From: a bacterium
Lineage (GTDB): Bacteria > SZUA-182 > DTGQ01
DNA length: 64,000 bases
Direction of reading: 5' to 3'
NCBI GenBank assembly: GCA_023512255.1
Contig: JAILZY010000007.1
Coordinates: 11,226-75,225 of the forward strand
The notes beneath the pieces are model-generated. The model did not search any database and was not told where the DNA came from. It saw nothing but the letters and a program-made list of their open reading frames with translations. A program made the translations under genes and the position numbers. Of the stretch, positions 25,795-35,934 are shown piece by piece (positions within the stretch are counted from its first letter, which is position 1; each line of letters opens with the position of its first letter).

Positions 25795-28700
25795 ATGAAC
25801 TTACATGACCTTGCAGAAAGGTATATTGCTTCTGGAGAGATTACTTCTTCCGGTATCTATATGCTGCGCTCTGCCTTGAAAAAACTCTCCGAGGCCTACG
25901 GGGTGGAAAATGGAGAGGAGATACTGGAAACCTCTTGCTCCCGCCTTCTGGATCAGCTTGAAGAGCATTTACAAAAACAAGGGAAAACCTCTAAGGTAAT
26001 CAGGGAAAATAGATACTGGATTCGCCGGTTGATTAAATTTGGGATCCAAGCTGGTCTCATATCTGTGGTGGATGGACAAATCAGGCTGCTTCCCCAATCA
26101 ATCCCAGAGCCGAAGCAGGAAGACTCCTCTCCCGCTGAATCTCCTGCCAAACCTGCGCCTCAAGACCTAAATGAGCCGCATACTGCCGAACCTGCGCCTC
26201 AAGACCCAAATGGGCCTGAGCCGCAGGTGTATACTGATCTCAGCCAGGAGAATGATGCTAAGGGCACTGATTTTCAACTGATCAATGATTCTCAAATAAG
26301 GAAAGATGGCACCTCTCATTCAGGGAAAGAAGAAGGTCAAGGTCTATCGGGGGCTGGTTCTAATTTGCCGGAGTCAGAAAGTGTCAAGATTTTTAAAACC
26401 CCTTGGGCCATCAAACTCGTTTTGATCTTGATCGGTATTGTTGTCGTTGGTATGCTGTTTATTGCCGACATTATTCATCGACAGTTTGAAAGCTATGTTT
26501 TTGAACAATTTCAGCAACATCAGCTTGTCATCGCTCAAAGCGTGGCCAATGGGCTCCATGAATTCATGATGGAGATCGAGCGGGAACTTAACTTTCTCAC
26601 CCAATCCCGCTCGATTCAGCTTATGGATCCACGCTGTCAGGCTGAATTAAATAAGATTTATCAAATTAATCAGAAATATTTCCGAAGTCTCAAGCTGATT
26701 GACTCTCGCGGCTTTGTTCGTTTTGGGGTCACAGAAGAGGGAAAGGTTATCGAAAGAGATGCCCCTAGTGGGCTTGAGGTGTATCTGCCTTCTGCTCAAA
26801 AATGGTCAGAGCAGGTTCATACCGTACTGCTTTCCTCTCCATCTTCCAAGGACAGGCTGCTGTTGATGTTTGTTCCGATTACTATTATCTGCCCAATGGT
26901 GAAGAATTTACCGGAGGTTTCAGGTGGAGAGATCCAGGCCAGATTTATTGTGGCCGAAATCGACCTCCTGAAAACCGCTCAAACTTTTCTCCAGCACGTG
27001 AATTCAGGGGATAAAAAGTATGGTCTGCTAATCGACCGGGATGGGAAAATTTTGTATCACCCAAACAATAAATACATAGGGGAAAATTTTTTATCTGATG
27101 ATCCATCTAGTTCATCATCTCGGAGTCGTCAGAAGCAGCAAAACAGCCGGCAGCTAGTGCTGGAAAAAATCCAAAAGGGGCTAGAGGGATTCAGCGAGGA
27201 AAGCTCTCTGGACGATATAAAGCTTATCGGAAGCAACCAGTTGAAATTGTTTGCTTATTCTCCACTCAGGATTCATGAGCAACTCTGGTCAGTAGTGATA
27301 GCCGCCCCTTATGAGGAGATTCATCCGATTAATCGGGTTCATCGCAACATCGCCTTGCTTGTTATTGGCCTCTTTTGTTTGGTCAGTCTGGGAACCTTTA
27401 TTATTTTTAAAGTTAATAAAAAGCGGATAAAGGTTGAAGAGGAGATCAAGCATCTGGAAAAGAAACTTGATATGGAGGATCAGATTCGCAAATCAGAAGA
27501 GCGGTTGCGGGCTATTCTGGAATCTATAGGCAGTGACCGGATCTCTATTTTAAACAAAAATCTGGAGATCATCTGGGCCAATCCAGTAGCTCTTCAAAAA
27601 TATGGACAGGATATCATTGGCCGCAAGTGTTATCAGGTATATAAAAAGATAGACACCCCCTGCACCTTCTGTCCGGTGCAGAAAACTTTCGCTGATGGGA
27701 AAATTTACTCAGCCGAAGAATTTAGTATCGCTGACCAAGATGGTGCCACTGTCCTATATCTTACCAGCACATCTCCCATTCGTGATCGGAATGGGGAAAT
27801 TACTTCAGTCGTTGAAGTCTCAAAGGATATTACCGAGAGGGTGAGACTTCAGGAGGAGATCAAGAGCAGCCGGGATTTACTGGATGCTATATTAAATAAC
27901 ATGAACGATGGGATCCGGGTTATTGATACCAAGTATAATATTCTGTTCATGAATCAGAATTTAATCGATCTGTTCGGAAATCAAATCAGCAAAAAATGCT
28001 ATCGGGTGTTTATGGGAGGTGATGCTCCCTGCAATCCATGCGCTTTGGACAAAATTTTTAAAGAGAATCAAGGGACAATTAATTTTATCAAAGAGGATAA
28101 ACAGAGGCGGCTAATCGAAATTTCCGCTTCTCCCCTGAGCATGGAAGAAGGGAGTCGCTCAATTATCGAGGTGGTCCGCGATATCACGGAAAGGAAGAGA
28201 CTGGAATCACAGCTTATCGAATCAGAGCAGCGGCGGATCAAAGAGCTGAAAGAGCGGTATAGATTTGGTAATATTATCGGCAAAAATCCTAAGATGCAAG
28301 AAATCTATGAGCTTATTCAGGTTGTAGCTCAAAATATGACTACGGTTTTGCTGTTAGGGGAAAGCGGGACAGGGAAAGAGTTAATCGCCAGGGCTATTCA
28401 TTATAATAGCCCTCAAAATGAAAAGCCCTTTGTGGAGGTTTGCTGCTCTGTATTATCTGAAAATCTACTTGAGAGCGAATTATTCGGCCATGTCAAGGGT
28501 GCGTTCACTGGGGCCATACGTGATAAAATAGGCCGATTTGAAATGGCTGATGGTGGGACCATCTTTCTCGATGAGGTTGGTGATATCAGCCCATCTATCC
28601 AGGTTAAGCTGCTTCGGGTTATTCAGGAGCGGGAATTTGTTCCTGTTGGTGGAGAAAAGGTAAAAAAAATAAATGTCAGGATTATCGCGGCAACCAACAA

Positions 28701-29253
28701 AGATCTGAAAAAAGCGGTTGAACGCAAAGAATTTCGGGAAGATCTCTACTATCGTCTCAACGTAATCACCATCCATATCCCACCCTTGCGAGAGCGAATG
28801 GAAGATTTGCCGATCTTGGTTAACCATTTCATTGAAAAGTTCCGGGAAAAGACGAAAAAACCGATTCAATCGATTAGCAATCAGGCCTTGGACCTGTTGT
28901 TCGCTTATTCCTGGCCTGGGAATGTGCGAGAGCTGGAAAACGCTATCGAGCATGCCTTTGTCAAGTGCGAGGGCACAATCATTAGACCGGAAAATCTACC
29001 GCTGGAGCTACAGTACCCACGAAGTAGAGAATATCCCGCTCGCCCCATTGACCAGCAGCCGCTGATGGATGAGTATCCTGACAATAAGCAGGATTTAAGC
29101 TTGAATGACTTTAAAAAAGATCTCCTGCTCAAGGTATTGAAAGATACCGATTGGGACACAGATGAGAGCGCCAGGATTTTGAAAATTAGCCGAGCCACCT
29201 TTTATCGCTGGCTTAAAAAGTACAACATTAGTCGAAATTCTGTATCAAATTGA
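25795..29253 (+). CDS. Membrane sensor sigma-54 transcription activator
   Basis: 1152 aa. Residues ~1-105 look like a helical SAM-like/recombinase core-binding fold. A Pro/Asp/Gln linker follows, then a membrane helix (~205-225), a Cache-like extracytoplasmic sensor (~230-510), and a second helix (~520-540). Two PAS domains each carry a Cys pair ([16 protein letters not shown] and [15 protein letters not shown]). The AAA+ domain (~840-1070) has GESGTGKE, the sigma-54 contact GAFTGA, and GGTIFLDE. The C-terminus is a Fis-type helix-turn-helix ([20 protein letters not shown]). It would couple a periplasmic ligand directly to sigma-54 promoters, fusing sensor and activator. Target genes are not known. 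Confidence 0.9.
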   Translation: MNLHDLAERYIASGEITSSGIYMLRSALKKLSEAYGVENGEEILETSCSRLLDQLEEHLQKQGKTSKVIRENRYWIRRLIKFGIQAGLISVVDGQIRLLPQSIPEPKQEDSSPAESPAKPAPQDLNEPHTAEPAPQDPNGPEPQVYTDLSQENDAKGTDFQLINDSQIRKDGTSHSGKEEGQGLSGAGSNLPESESVKIFKTPWAIKLVLILIGIVVVGMLFIADIIHRQFESYVFEQFQQHQLVIAQSVANGLHEFMMEIERELNFLTQSRSIQLMDPRCQAELNKIYQINQKYFRSLKLIDSRGFVRFGVTEEGKVIERDAPSGLEVYLPSAQKWSEQVHTVLLSSPSSKDRLLLMFVPITIICPMVKNLPEVSGGEIQARFIVAEIDLLKTAQTFLQHVNSGDKKYGLLIDRDGKILYHPNNKYIGENFLSDDPSSSSSRSRQKQQNSRQLVLEKIQKGLEGFSEESSLDDIKLIGSNQLKLFAYSPLRIHEQLWSVVIAAPYEEIHPINRVHRNIALLVIGLFCLVSLGTFIIFKVNKKRIKVEEEIKHLEKKLDMEDQIRKSEERLRAILESIGSDRISILNKNLEIIWANPVALQKYGQDIIGRKCYQVYKKIDTPCTFCPVQKTFADGKIYSAEEFSIADQDGATVLYLTSTSPIRDRNGEITSVVEVSKDITERVRLQEEIKSSRDLLDAILNNMNDGIRVIDTKYNILFMNQNLIDLFGNQISKKCYRVFMGGDAPCNPCALDKIFKENQGTINFIKEDKQRRLIEISASPLSMEEGSRSIIEVVRDITERKRLESQLIESEQRRIKELKERYRFGNIIGKNPKMQEIYELIQVVAQNMTTVLLLGESGTGKELIARAIHYNSPQNEKPFVEVCCSVLSENLLESELFGHVKGAFTGAIRDKIGRFEMADGGTIFLDEVGDISPSIQVKLLRVIQEREFVPVGGEKVKKINVRIIAATNKDLKKAVERKEFREDLYYRLNVITIHIPPLRERMEDLPILVNHFIEKFREKTKKPIQSISNQALDLLFAYSWPGNVRELENAIEHAFVKCEGTIIRPENLPLELQYPRSREYPARPIDQQPLMDEYPDNKQDLSLNDFKKDLLLKVLKDTDWDTDESARILKISRATFYRWLKKYNISRNSVSN

Positions 29254-29626
29254 GATTTTATTCTATAGCGCTACAAAATCTAATAACTATTTGTAAATAT
29301 AGATATTTTTATCTATACTAAAGTGTCGATCCTAATAATTGTCTCACCGTGATATCTCTTTTTGTCCATAAATTTATTCTAAACCTATCCATAAAATAAC
29401 TGATTTAAATCGAGATGACGGTAAATTACCTTGTAGATTCAAAGGCTCGATCTATAAAATCTCCAATTCCCAAAATTGGCATCAGAAATGCATTTTTTAA
29501 GAAGCGTAAGGATAAGATAAAAAGTAATAACTTAGAAAAGATGTGAAAACAACAGAGAATAAAATTTAATAATAAGGTAAATTTTGGCCATACATGTAGG
29601 GGATACTCTCTAAGATGTATGCCTGG
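29254..29626. other. Gene-free stretch before an orphan terminator
   Basis: About 370 bp with no supported coding frame, AT-rich, ending at a strong terminator. This may be a long 3' untranslated region of the activator or a small RNA. Confidence 0.4.
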
Positions 29627-29669
29627 GGCTATCAGTGCGGTGCTGGGGAGCAACTGATAGCCTTTTTTT
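29627..29669 (+). terminator. Strong intrinsic terminator
   Basis: Stem GGCTATCAGT / ACTGATAGCC (29627-29636 with 29653-29662), an inner TGCT-GGGG-AGCA hairpin, and a T-run at 29663-29669. It stands 374 bp behind the nearest rightward gene. Confidence 0.85.
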
Positions 29670-29694
29670 ATTTACTCTCATCTACTCTTACTCT

Positions 29695-29800
29695 CTACAC
29701 TTTTGCAGAAATCTCTCCATGTCTTAAAATCATTACGAAAGTTATCTTTCCATACCAAACCCAATAAAATCGAGGGTTCTGAGAAAGTGCCAAAGTATAG
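29695..29800 (+). mobile_element. Hairpin element family 1, copy B (106 bp)
   Basis: It starts CTACACTTTTGCAGAAAT and ends CCAAAGTATAG. Flanks TTACTCT (29688-29694) and TTATTCT (29801-29807) match at 6 of 7 positions. This is the most diverged copy. Confidence 0.8.
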
Positions 29801-29953
29801 TTATTCTCCTTTAACGAGAAAGTATTATCCTGCCCCTACCTTGTATTTTGCCCCAAAATCCGATATCATAGTCAACAAATTAAGTTAACAAATTAAATGG
29901 TACGATAAAAAATTTATTCACCAAAAAGCCTCGTCAAAAAGGACGAAAGCAAG

Positions 29954-30343
29954 ATGCAAACTTCTACTATTGTGGTTAGCCTCCGCCAGGTGTTCTCATT
30001 TCTGATCTATGCTGTTTTCTTTATCCTATGGATAGCCTTTCCGGTTTGGTTTGGTATCCGAAGAAGACAGGGATTAATTAATCTCAGAAATCAGAATGAG
30101 CATGGTACGGAAAGAAGAATGGTTGATTATTTAGAGTTAGGCATATTTTTCTTTGCCATCCCATTTACCAGCTTTTTTATTGTCGTTACCGCCAACCTCA
30201 TCCTAAGTCCCTTTATTGCTGAACCGATGGCTAGGCGCGAGACGAGTCTCGAGCTGGCTTCTCTGCTCATGGATGTTGCCCTTATTCTTTATATAATTTT
30301 AGCTGAGCGGAAGATTCACCTAAAGCGGACAATCGGGAAATAA
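29954..30343 (+). CDS. Small membrane protein, unknown
   Basis: 129 aa with three hydrophobic segments: ~13-35 (VFSFLIYAVFFILWIAFPVW), ~59-84 (FFFAIPFTSFFIVVTANLIL) and ~100-118 (ELASLLMDVALILYIIL). Basic loops lie between them. No family is recognised. AAAAGGACGAAAGCAAG precedes the ATG, which supports translation. It lies alone between hairpin elements B and C. A small perfect hairpin (CTGCCGCT/AGCGGCAG, 30361-30388) follows the stop but lacks a T-run. Confidence 0.6.
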   Translation: MQTSTIVVSLRQVFSFLIYAVFFILWIAFPVWFGIRRRQGLINLRNQNEHGTERRMVDYLELGIFFFAIPFTSFFIVVTANLILSPFIAEPMARRETSLELASLLMDVALILYIILAERKIHLKRTIGK

Positions 30344-30543
30344 TAGATGAAAGACAAAATCTGCCGCTGGACAGTCTCAAGCGGCAGTCGCATGAAAATT
30401 CGCTCTTATACCTTTACTCGGCAGTTAAAAGCTCTCCTCTAAGTCTCAAAATTAGACTAATAAGCAAATTAAACACATGACAAAAAGCATCGGTCCTTTG
30501 CCTAGTCGAACTTTTTAATTTTAACATGATAGTTAATAAATAA

Positions 30544-30648
30544 CTATACTTTTGCACTTTTTCTCTGACCCCTTGATTTTAGTGGGTTTGGTATGAAAGA
30601 TAACTTTCAAGAAGTTCAAGGCATGGGGAGAGTTCTGCAAAAGTGTAG
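30544..30648 (-). mobile_element. Hairpin element family 1, copy C (105 bp)
   Basis: Reverse orientation: it begins CTATACTTTTGCACTTTT and ends TCTGCAAAAGTGTAG. A 5-bp AATAA lies on each side (30539-30543 and 30649-30653). Confidence 0.8.
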
Positions 30649-30703
30649 AATAATAGTGAAGTGGGAATAAAAGTGGTAATGGACGCGAATTTCTTTTCTT
30701 GCC

Positions 30704-30778
30704 TGGTGGAGGACAGGGGATTTGAACCCCTGACTTCTGCCATGCGAAGGCAGCGCTCTCCCGCTGAGCTAGTCCCCC
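30704..30778 (-). tRNA. tRNA-Ala (anticodon CGC)
   Basis: Read leftward, the acceptor strand GGGGGAC pairs with GTCCTCC, followed by discriminator A and an encoded CCA (30704-30706). The D arm is GCTC-AGCGGGA-GAGC. The anticodon stem CTGCC/GGCAG holds the loop TTCGCAT (anticodon at 30744-30746). The T arm contains GGTTCAAATC. The G3-U70 pair in the acceptor stem is the classic alanine identity element. Confidence 0.95.
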
Positions 30779-31027
30779 GATCTATTTGAACAATTGATTA
30801 TAATAAACCTCCCCGATTAAAGTCAACTCATAAAATGCATAAAAACCACAAGCTGCTATATTTCATAGCCGTTATTTATAACTGAAGCAAACACTCTCTC
30901 TTTGCTTATCACAGAACCCAAGGGCATAATGTGATATTACCATTGTGAAAAGTATCAAAAAAGAGTATACTCTTCAGCAAATAGCAAGATTCATGATGAG
31001 CCTGTTTGCTGTGAGGGAGCATTGAGG

Positions 31028-32149
31028 ATGAATTCAAAACAAGAGTTTGAAGTTGTGGTCATAGGCGGGGGACCTGCTGGAGCGATAGCTGGCCGATATG
31101 CAGCCTTGCGGGGAGCGAGGGTCCTTTTGCTAGAGCAGAAAAAGAAGATCGGCATTCCTATCCGCTGCGGCGAGTTTTTCCCGACAGCCGAAGAATTAGA
31201 AAAGATTTTTGTGCGCAGCCAATTGGTCCCTGAGCTTTACCATATCCGCGACGATCTTATCGCCCAGCGGATCGAGATCGTCAGGGTGTACTCTCCAAAA
31301 GGCAGCAGCTTTGATATGCCGCTCAAAGGGCATAGTGTATACCGGGATAGGTTTGAGCAACATCTGCTGGAGGAGGCAGCCAAAGCCGGAGTTACGATTC
31401 AAATGGACAGCCGGGTCGATAAGGTTCAAAATGGTGCAGTTTATGCGAAAGGGAGAATTTTTCGCCCCCAGGTCATTATCCTGGCCTGCGGCCCGAACCG
31501 AAACCTGCTCAATCCTCTAGGTATATCCGTTCAGAAAGATATTGCTATCTGTGTCCAGTACCTCATGGAAAATGTCAAGATCGAGCCCAGGGTGGTTGAA
31601 ATGTATTATGGAAATGTCTCGCCGGGGGGATATGCCTGGGTAATCCCCAAGGGAGGGGATCGGGCGAATATTGGGCTTGGGATACGCCGAAGGTTTTACG
31701 ATCAGAATATCTTAAAGCTTCTGGACGAGTTTATTCAAAGTCCCTCTATGATAAATAAGACAGCCTGTGGCCGGAAAATTTCCACTATCGCTGGTCTGGT
31801 GCCGGTCAATGGCCCTGTGCGAAAAACCGTTATCGGAAACATCATCCTGGTCGGTGATGCCGCAGGGCACGTTATGGCTACCAATGGCGGGGGAATCCCT
31901 ACGGCCATGATCTGTGGCCGCATAGCTGGAGAGGTCAGCGCTGATCATGTTCGGCAGGACAGACCTCTTGAGGACTACGAAAAGCAGTGGAAGAGAGAAT
32001 GTGGCCGTGAATTTGCCAATGCTCTTCATACCCGAAAGCGAGCTGATTTTGTTATCTATCGATTGGGCTGGGCAGCGGAAATCTTGATGAGGCTTGTAGG
32101 CCCTAGAGTTATTTCACGGGCTTTGAAATGTGCCTTTGTCGGGCCATAA
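31028..32149 (+). CDS. FAD-dependent geranylgeranyl-reductase-family protein
   Basis: 373 aa from the ATG at 31028 (GGGAG ten bases upstream; an in-frame TTG lies at 31022). The N-terminus is a Rossmann FAD site (VVIGGGPAGAIAGRYAA, then LLLEQKKKIG). PIRCGEFF has the conserved Cys-Gly of the family. The second FAD motif is GNIILVGDAAGHVMATNGGG, followed by an A-x-x-x-G-R-x-A-G-E helix. Family members reduce isoprenoid double bonds in lipids, quinones or chlorophyll side chains. Here it starts a likely operon with a radical SAM protein and a phosphatase, so a role in isoprenoid or membrane lipid modification is plausible but not shown. Confidence 0.85.
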   Translation: MNSKQEFEVVVIGGGPAGAIAGRYAALRGARVLLLEQKKKIGIPIRCGEFFPTAEELEKIFVRSQLVPELYHIRDDLIAQRIEIVRVYSPKGSSFDMPLKGHSVYRDRFEQHLLEEAAKAGVTIQMDSRVDKVQNGAVYAKGRIFRPQVIILACGPNRNLLNPLGISVQKDIAICVQYLMENVKIEPRVVEMYYGNVSPGGYAWVIPKGGDRANIGLGIRRRFYDQNILKLLDEFIQSPSMINKTACGRKISTIAGLVPVNGPVRKTVIGNIILVGDAAGHVMATNGGGIPTAMICGRIAGEVSADHVRQDRPLEDYEKQWKRECGREFANALHTRKRADFVIYRLGWAAEILMRLVGPRVISRALKCAFVGP

Positions 32150-32207
32150 TTTTTGGAAATTCATGGTAAGAAAGTATAATAAATAAAATTAAAAATAAAT
32201 ATAAAAT

Positions 32208-33068
32208 ATGAATGCTATTGACTATATAAATATCTGGTATCGCATTGTGCGGCGAAAACCGATCGGGTTTAGCATCGACCTCACTCATCGCTGTACCCTC
32301 TCTTGTCAGACCTGCTACATGAAATGGTACCAAAATCAGCCGGAAATGTCCACCGAGCAATGGGAAAAGCTGCTCTCTTCTTTTCCGCCAAGCTACCGCT
32401 ACTATGGAGCCTGGACAGGAGGGGAGCCTCTTTTGCGGGCCGAAAGTATTGAGAAATTGATTCACCTGTTTAAATGGAACTGGGTGGCCACAAATGGCAC
32501 TATCCCGCTCCCTACTACCTGGAGGAATGTCTCCTTTCTGGTTTCCATTGATGGCAATCAGGAGATTCATGACCAACAACGGGGGCACTGGGCAGAGATA
32601 GTCAAAAATGTGCGCCCTGACTGTTTTGTCATCTATGATATCACTACTATCAACTGTACAGAGAAGATCTTACGAGAAACTGTAGATTTCTGGCACAAGC
32701 GGTGTCGGGGAATAATCTTCGGTTTCTATACGCCATCGCTCAATGATACCTCAGGGCTGCTCCTAGGGCCGCAGGAGCGCCGAGCCACGGTAGAGATTAT
32801 CAGAAAATTAAAACAAGAACATCCCTATTTCATTGTCAACAGTATAAAACAGCTGGAAAATTGCTGCACTACTCCCTGGAGCCAAAATTGCCCTGCGGGC
32901 AACTGTATTGTCGGATTAACCGCTCAGGGTGAGTTCAAAAATCCATGTGTTATGGGCTCTCAAGTAGATTGCTCAAAATGTGGCTGTGCAGTGCCTCAGT
33001 TTATGTATCTTGTGCAGCGCCTTGATATTCCGGCAATTCTGTCTTCAATTCGGATACTCTCAAAGTAG
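32208..33068 (+). CDS. Radical SAM protein with C-terminal cysteine cluster
   Basis: 286 aa. LTHRCTLSCQTCYMKW holds the CxxxCxxC iron-sulphur motif, followed by WTGGEPLLRAESI (SAM-binding GGEP). Strand motifs such as WVATNGTI and FLVSIDGNQEIHD fit the TIM-barrel. The C-terminus has seven cysteines (CCTTPWSQNCPAGNC, then NPCVM and DCSKCGCA), a SPASM/Twitch-like auxiliary cluster region. It would modify a peptide, lipid or cofactor. The substrate is unknown. It lies 58 bp after the FAD reductase and 6 bp before the phosphatase, so the three are probably co-transcribed. Confidence 0.85.
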   Translation: MNAIDYINIWYRIVRRKPIGFSIDLTHRCTLSCQTCYMKWYQNQPEMSTEQWEKLLSSFPPSYRYYGAWTGGEPLLRAESIEKLIHLFKWNWVATNGTIPLPTTWRNVSFLVSIDGNQEIHDQQRGHWAEIVKNVRPDCFVIYDITTINCTEKILRETVDFWHKRCRGIIFGFYTPSLNDTSGLLLGPQERRATVEIIRKLKQEHPYFIVNSIKQLENCCTTPWSQNCPAGNCIVGLTAQGEFKNPCVMGSQVDCSKCGCAVPQFMYLVQRLDIPAILSSIRILSK

Positions 33069-33074
33069 CTTTCA

Positions 33075-33713
33075 ATGGATAAGACTCCGATCCAGGCCAT
33101 CATCTACGATCTTGATGGAACTTTGATTGATTCACGGCCCGATCTGTACACAGCCACCAATGCCATGCTTAGGCAGTTGGGGCTTGCTCCAAAGGGAGGT
33201 GAGGAGCTCAAAGGCTATATCGGCATGGGGGTGAGGCACTTGGTTAGGCGAGCGATTGGGGATCATGAGCATCTGTATGAGGAAGGTTTCAGGGTCTTTT
33301 GCCATTACTACCACCAGCACTTGACCGATCGCACTTTACTGTACCCGGGAGTGAGTGAAGCGCTTGAGTATTTCAGGCATAAAAAACAATTTGTCCTAAC
33401 CAATAAGCTTGATCGGGAAGCGAAAATGATAGTGCAACAACTGGGCATCGCCTCCTATTTTACTGAGGTCATTGGCGAGCGTGAAGGGATGCCGTTAAAG
33501 CCAGATCCATTCGGGCTACTGGCCATTCTCGACACATACGCTCTTGAGCGGACAGGTACGGTTATGGTTGGAGACAGCGCTATTGATATTGAAACTGGCC
33601 GTAAGGCAGGGGTGATCACGGCCTTTGTAAGCAGTGGATTTGGCCAGCCGGCGGATTTGAGAGCAGATATCACCGTTGACTGCCTGAGTGATCTTAAGAA
33701 TTACTTCGCCTGA
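33075..33713 (+). CDS. gph: Phosphoglycolate-phosphatase-like HAD hydrolase
   Basis: 212 aa. HAD motif I is IYDLDGTLIDS with both catalytic Asp residues. A helical cap follows (residues ~20-80). Motif II is FVLTNK, motif III is KPDPFG, and motif IV is VGDSAIDIETGRKAG. Length and motifs fit phosphoglycolate phosphatase (Gph) or the related beta-phosphoglucomutase group. It would remove phosphate from 2-phosphoglycolate or a similar small molecule. The stop region is tandemly duplicated (33699-33716 and 33717-33734), leaving a ghost TAA behind the TGA. Confidence 0.83.
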   Translation: MDKTPIQAIIYDLDGTLIDSRPDLYTATNAMLRQLGLAPKGGEELKGYIGMGVRHLVRRAIGDHEHLYEEGFRVFCHYYHQHLTDRTLLYPGVSEALEYFRHKKQFVLTNKLDREAKMIVQQLGIASYFTEVIGEREGMPLKPDPFGLLAILDTYALERTGTVMVGDSAIDIETGRKAGVITAFVSSGFGQPADLRADITVDCLSDLKNYFA

Positions 33714-33763
33714 TCTAATTACTTCGCCTAATCTCGGCAACATATAAGGCATATTTTTATCTC

Positions 33764-33869
33764 CTACACTTTTGCAGAAATTTCTTAGCGCCTTGACATC
33801 CTTAGAAAATTACCTCTAATAGCAAATCCAGTAAAATCAAGGCCTTAGAGAAAAAATGCAAAAGCATAG
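33764..33869 (+). mobile_element. Hairpin element family 1, copy D (106 bp)
   Basis: It starts CTACACTTTTGCAGAAATTT and ends AAATGCAAAAGCATAG, so the end repeats read CTAcaCTTTTGCA/CTAtgCTTTTGCA. It is flanked by a perfect TTATCTC duplication (33757-33763 and 33870-33876). It differs from copy E at about four positions. Confidence 0.9.
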
Positions 33870-33876
33870 TTATCTC

Positions 33877-34672
33877 AACTATGTAAAAACACAGCCTAAA
33901 AAGAGCAATAAATGTGCTTTTTAAGCTGTGACTTGCCGTGATATCTAAAACAACCCCTCATCCGATAAATAACCCATCATCCGATCCTCAATGATCGAGT
34001 TTCCGATAGAGAAATTGCAAACCACATCTTGTTGGGAATTATTCTGGAGAGAAGAGAGTAGATTATTGCCCATGCTAAGGTAGCTGGTAGGCAAAGTTTT
34101 TATCTCAGTATGTTTTTTTCTCACTGCGGACATTATCTTTTAAGGATACGGACCCGTGGCTGGACCTACTCCAGTTTATGTGACTTCTTGCGGTGTCTTT
34201 GGCCTCTGGCTCGGATCAAGTTCCTGTTCTTGCTCAGGGAGCGGCTCTTTAGGCGTATTCTTGTGGAATGGTGCATTTTTTGAATGACAGCGACAGCTCT
34301 TTTTCCTATGGGTGTGACTTGTTGAGGCTCAAGTTCGATTCCTTGGCGCGCTCTTTTTGATCCTTTGGTTCACTCTCCCTTTCTCCCGCCACCTTCCGTA
34401 TCCTTATTCTTTTAAGGGATATCCTCTCATAAGAGAATTCAGGCACCTTTCGGTAAAAACAGCATCGAAAAGGTGCCTGGCTCCTTACCATCCCATCACT
34501 ATCTCACCCTTATGTTCCACCACTACTATCTCACCCTTATGTTGTCTCTCCCTAGAGATAGGATCATTTACTCTTTCTAAAAAAACCGATACTTGTTCAT
34601 CAATCGCAAAACCCATATACAAGCAACTTACGACAATCGCAAGACAAGATATAAATTAAATGGAGAAAAGAC
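33877..34672. other. Long spacer without a supported gene
   Basis: About 800 bp. No clear gene is seen. A hairpin AGGCACCTTTCG...CGAAAAGGTGCCT lies at 34441-34478, and a ~29-bp tandem repeat around CTATCTCACCCTTATGTT lies at ~34500-34545. A leftward frame near 34160-34330 encodes a Cys/His-rich then Glu/Pro-rich string that may be a decayed gene. Confidence 0.5.
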
Positions 34673-35575
34673 ATGTACGAGACAATCATTGTGGGGGCTG
34701 GCATTGCTGGTTTGACCGCCAGCATCTATGCTGCCCGAAAGAGGATGAATTTTCTTTGTATTTGCAAGCAATTTGGGGGACAAATCCTGGAAAGCGGAGA
34801 GATTTTGAATTATCCAGGGATTGTCAAAACCAATGGTTTTGAATTTATGGAGACTTTAAGAAAACAGGCCGAATTCAATAAAATCCCCATCCAGGAAGGA
34901 GAGGAGGTCGGACGGATCGAAAAGCGCAAAGGTGGTTTTCTGGTGATTTCAGATCGAGGTGAGTATCATACCAAATCGGTAATCCTGGCCACCGGAGCTC
35001 GGGCGAGAAAGCTCAATGTTCCTGGTGAAAGCCGTCTGGCCAATCGGGGAGTGAGTTATTGCGCTATCTGCGATGGGCCTCTCTTTAGCGGCAAGGATGT
35101 AGCTATTATCGGGGGGGGAAGCTCAGCTCTTGAGGCCGCGGATTACCTGATGCAGATCGCTAGGAAGATCTATATAGTCAATATTGGCTCATCCTTCACG
35201 GCTCATGAATACTTGATTGACCTGATTACCAGCCAGGAGGCGGTGAGGGTCATCCCTGAAGCCAATACCACGGCTATTTTAGGCGAGCAGAGCGTTGAGG
35301 CCATCGAATATGAGCAGTATGGAGAGAAAAAGAGGCTTCCTGTGCAGGGGGTGTTTGTGGAAATTGGGCGAAGTCCTAATACAGAATTTCTGCAAGGGTT
35401 TCTTGAGCTAGATAATCATAATCATATTATCATTGATTGCCATACCCATACTTCAGTCAAAGGGGTCTATGCAGCCGGGGATTGCTCTTCAATCCACGAG
35501 TATCAATACGTCATTGCCGCTGGCCAGGGATGTACCGCCTTACTCAAGGTGGCCAAATATCTGCAGGAAATATGA
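34673..35575 (+). CDS. trxB: Thioredoxin-reductase-like flavoprotein
   Basis: 300 aa. FAD site IIVGAGIAGLTASIYAARK, the redox-active pair CAIC within SYCAICDG (about residues 127-130), an NADPH site VAIIGGGSSALEAADYL, and the second FAD motif GVYAAGDCSS. Domain order and length match bacterial thioredoxin reductase. It would pass electrons from NAD(P)H to thioredoxin or a related dithiol protein. The dinucleotide-binding region after GGGSSALE lacks the usual HRRxxxRA and instead reads VNIGSSF, so the pyridine-nucleotide preference may differ or a ferredoxin-like donor may be used; that is inference. GGAGAAAAGAC precedes the ATG. Confidence 0.87.
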   Translation: MYETIIVGAGIAGLTASIYAARKRMNFLCICKQFGGQILESGEILNYPGIVKTNGFEFMETLRKQAEFNKIPIQEGEEVGRIEKRKGGFLVISDRGEYHTKSVILATGARARKLNVPGESRLANRGVSYCAICDGPLFSGKDVAIIGGGSSALEAADYLMQIARKIYIVNIGSSFTAHEYLIDLITSQEAVRVIPEANTTAILGEQSVEAIEYEQYGEKKRLPVQGVFVEIGRSPNTEFLQGFLELDNHNHIIIDCHTHTSVKGVYAAGDCSSIHEYQYVIAAGQGCTALLKVAKYLQEI

Positions 35576-35934
35576 TTTAAGCAGCGGGAAATATACTCCC
35601 TCATATTTGATAGCGCCACATATTTGCTAATATTGGATAGCCACCACATTCATTCTTTGTCATGCCTGGGCGAAAGCTCAGAATGCAAGAATATTCAGAC
35701 CTTGGCGGGGTTCTCTGCGCTTTTGCTCCGAATGACGATATTTTTGGCTTTGTAAGAGGTTTTTTAACACATATTTGAGCGAAATATACTTTGTGGCCGA
35801 AGAGCGGCGATTTTTTGCTTCGCCCGATCCGATATAATGGTCAAGAGGAAAAAGGGAAGCAGCTCGTTTTTATTCACCCGCATCCTTATATCAAACAATA
35901 CGTTCTCCTCCTTTTAACTTTAAGGAATCACATT
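35576..35934. other. Spacer upstream of the ATP synthase operon
   Basis: No gene is supported. The frame of atpB stays open back to 35791 but this part is not typical of the protein. The operon promoter is probably here; no confident hexamers were recognised. The first part echoes the preceding gene end (GGAAATATG / GGGAAATATAC). Confidence 0.45.

Noticed and set aside
29426-29653. 75-aa leftward open frame
   Set aside because: It overlaps the terminator stem, has no ribosome site, and no family is recognised.
29703-29888. 61-aa open frame
   Set aside because: It lies mostly inside hairpin element B and follows its sequence; no ribosome site.
35700-35730. TTGGCGGGGTTCTCTGCGC as a sigma-54 promoter for the atp operon
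   Set aside because: The distance between the GG and GC elements is one base too long.
35791-35934. Upstream extension of atpB
   Set aside because: The stretch is basic, lacks family similarity, and the ATG at 35935 has its own ribosome site.
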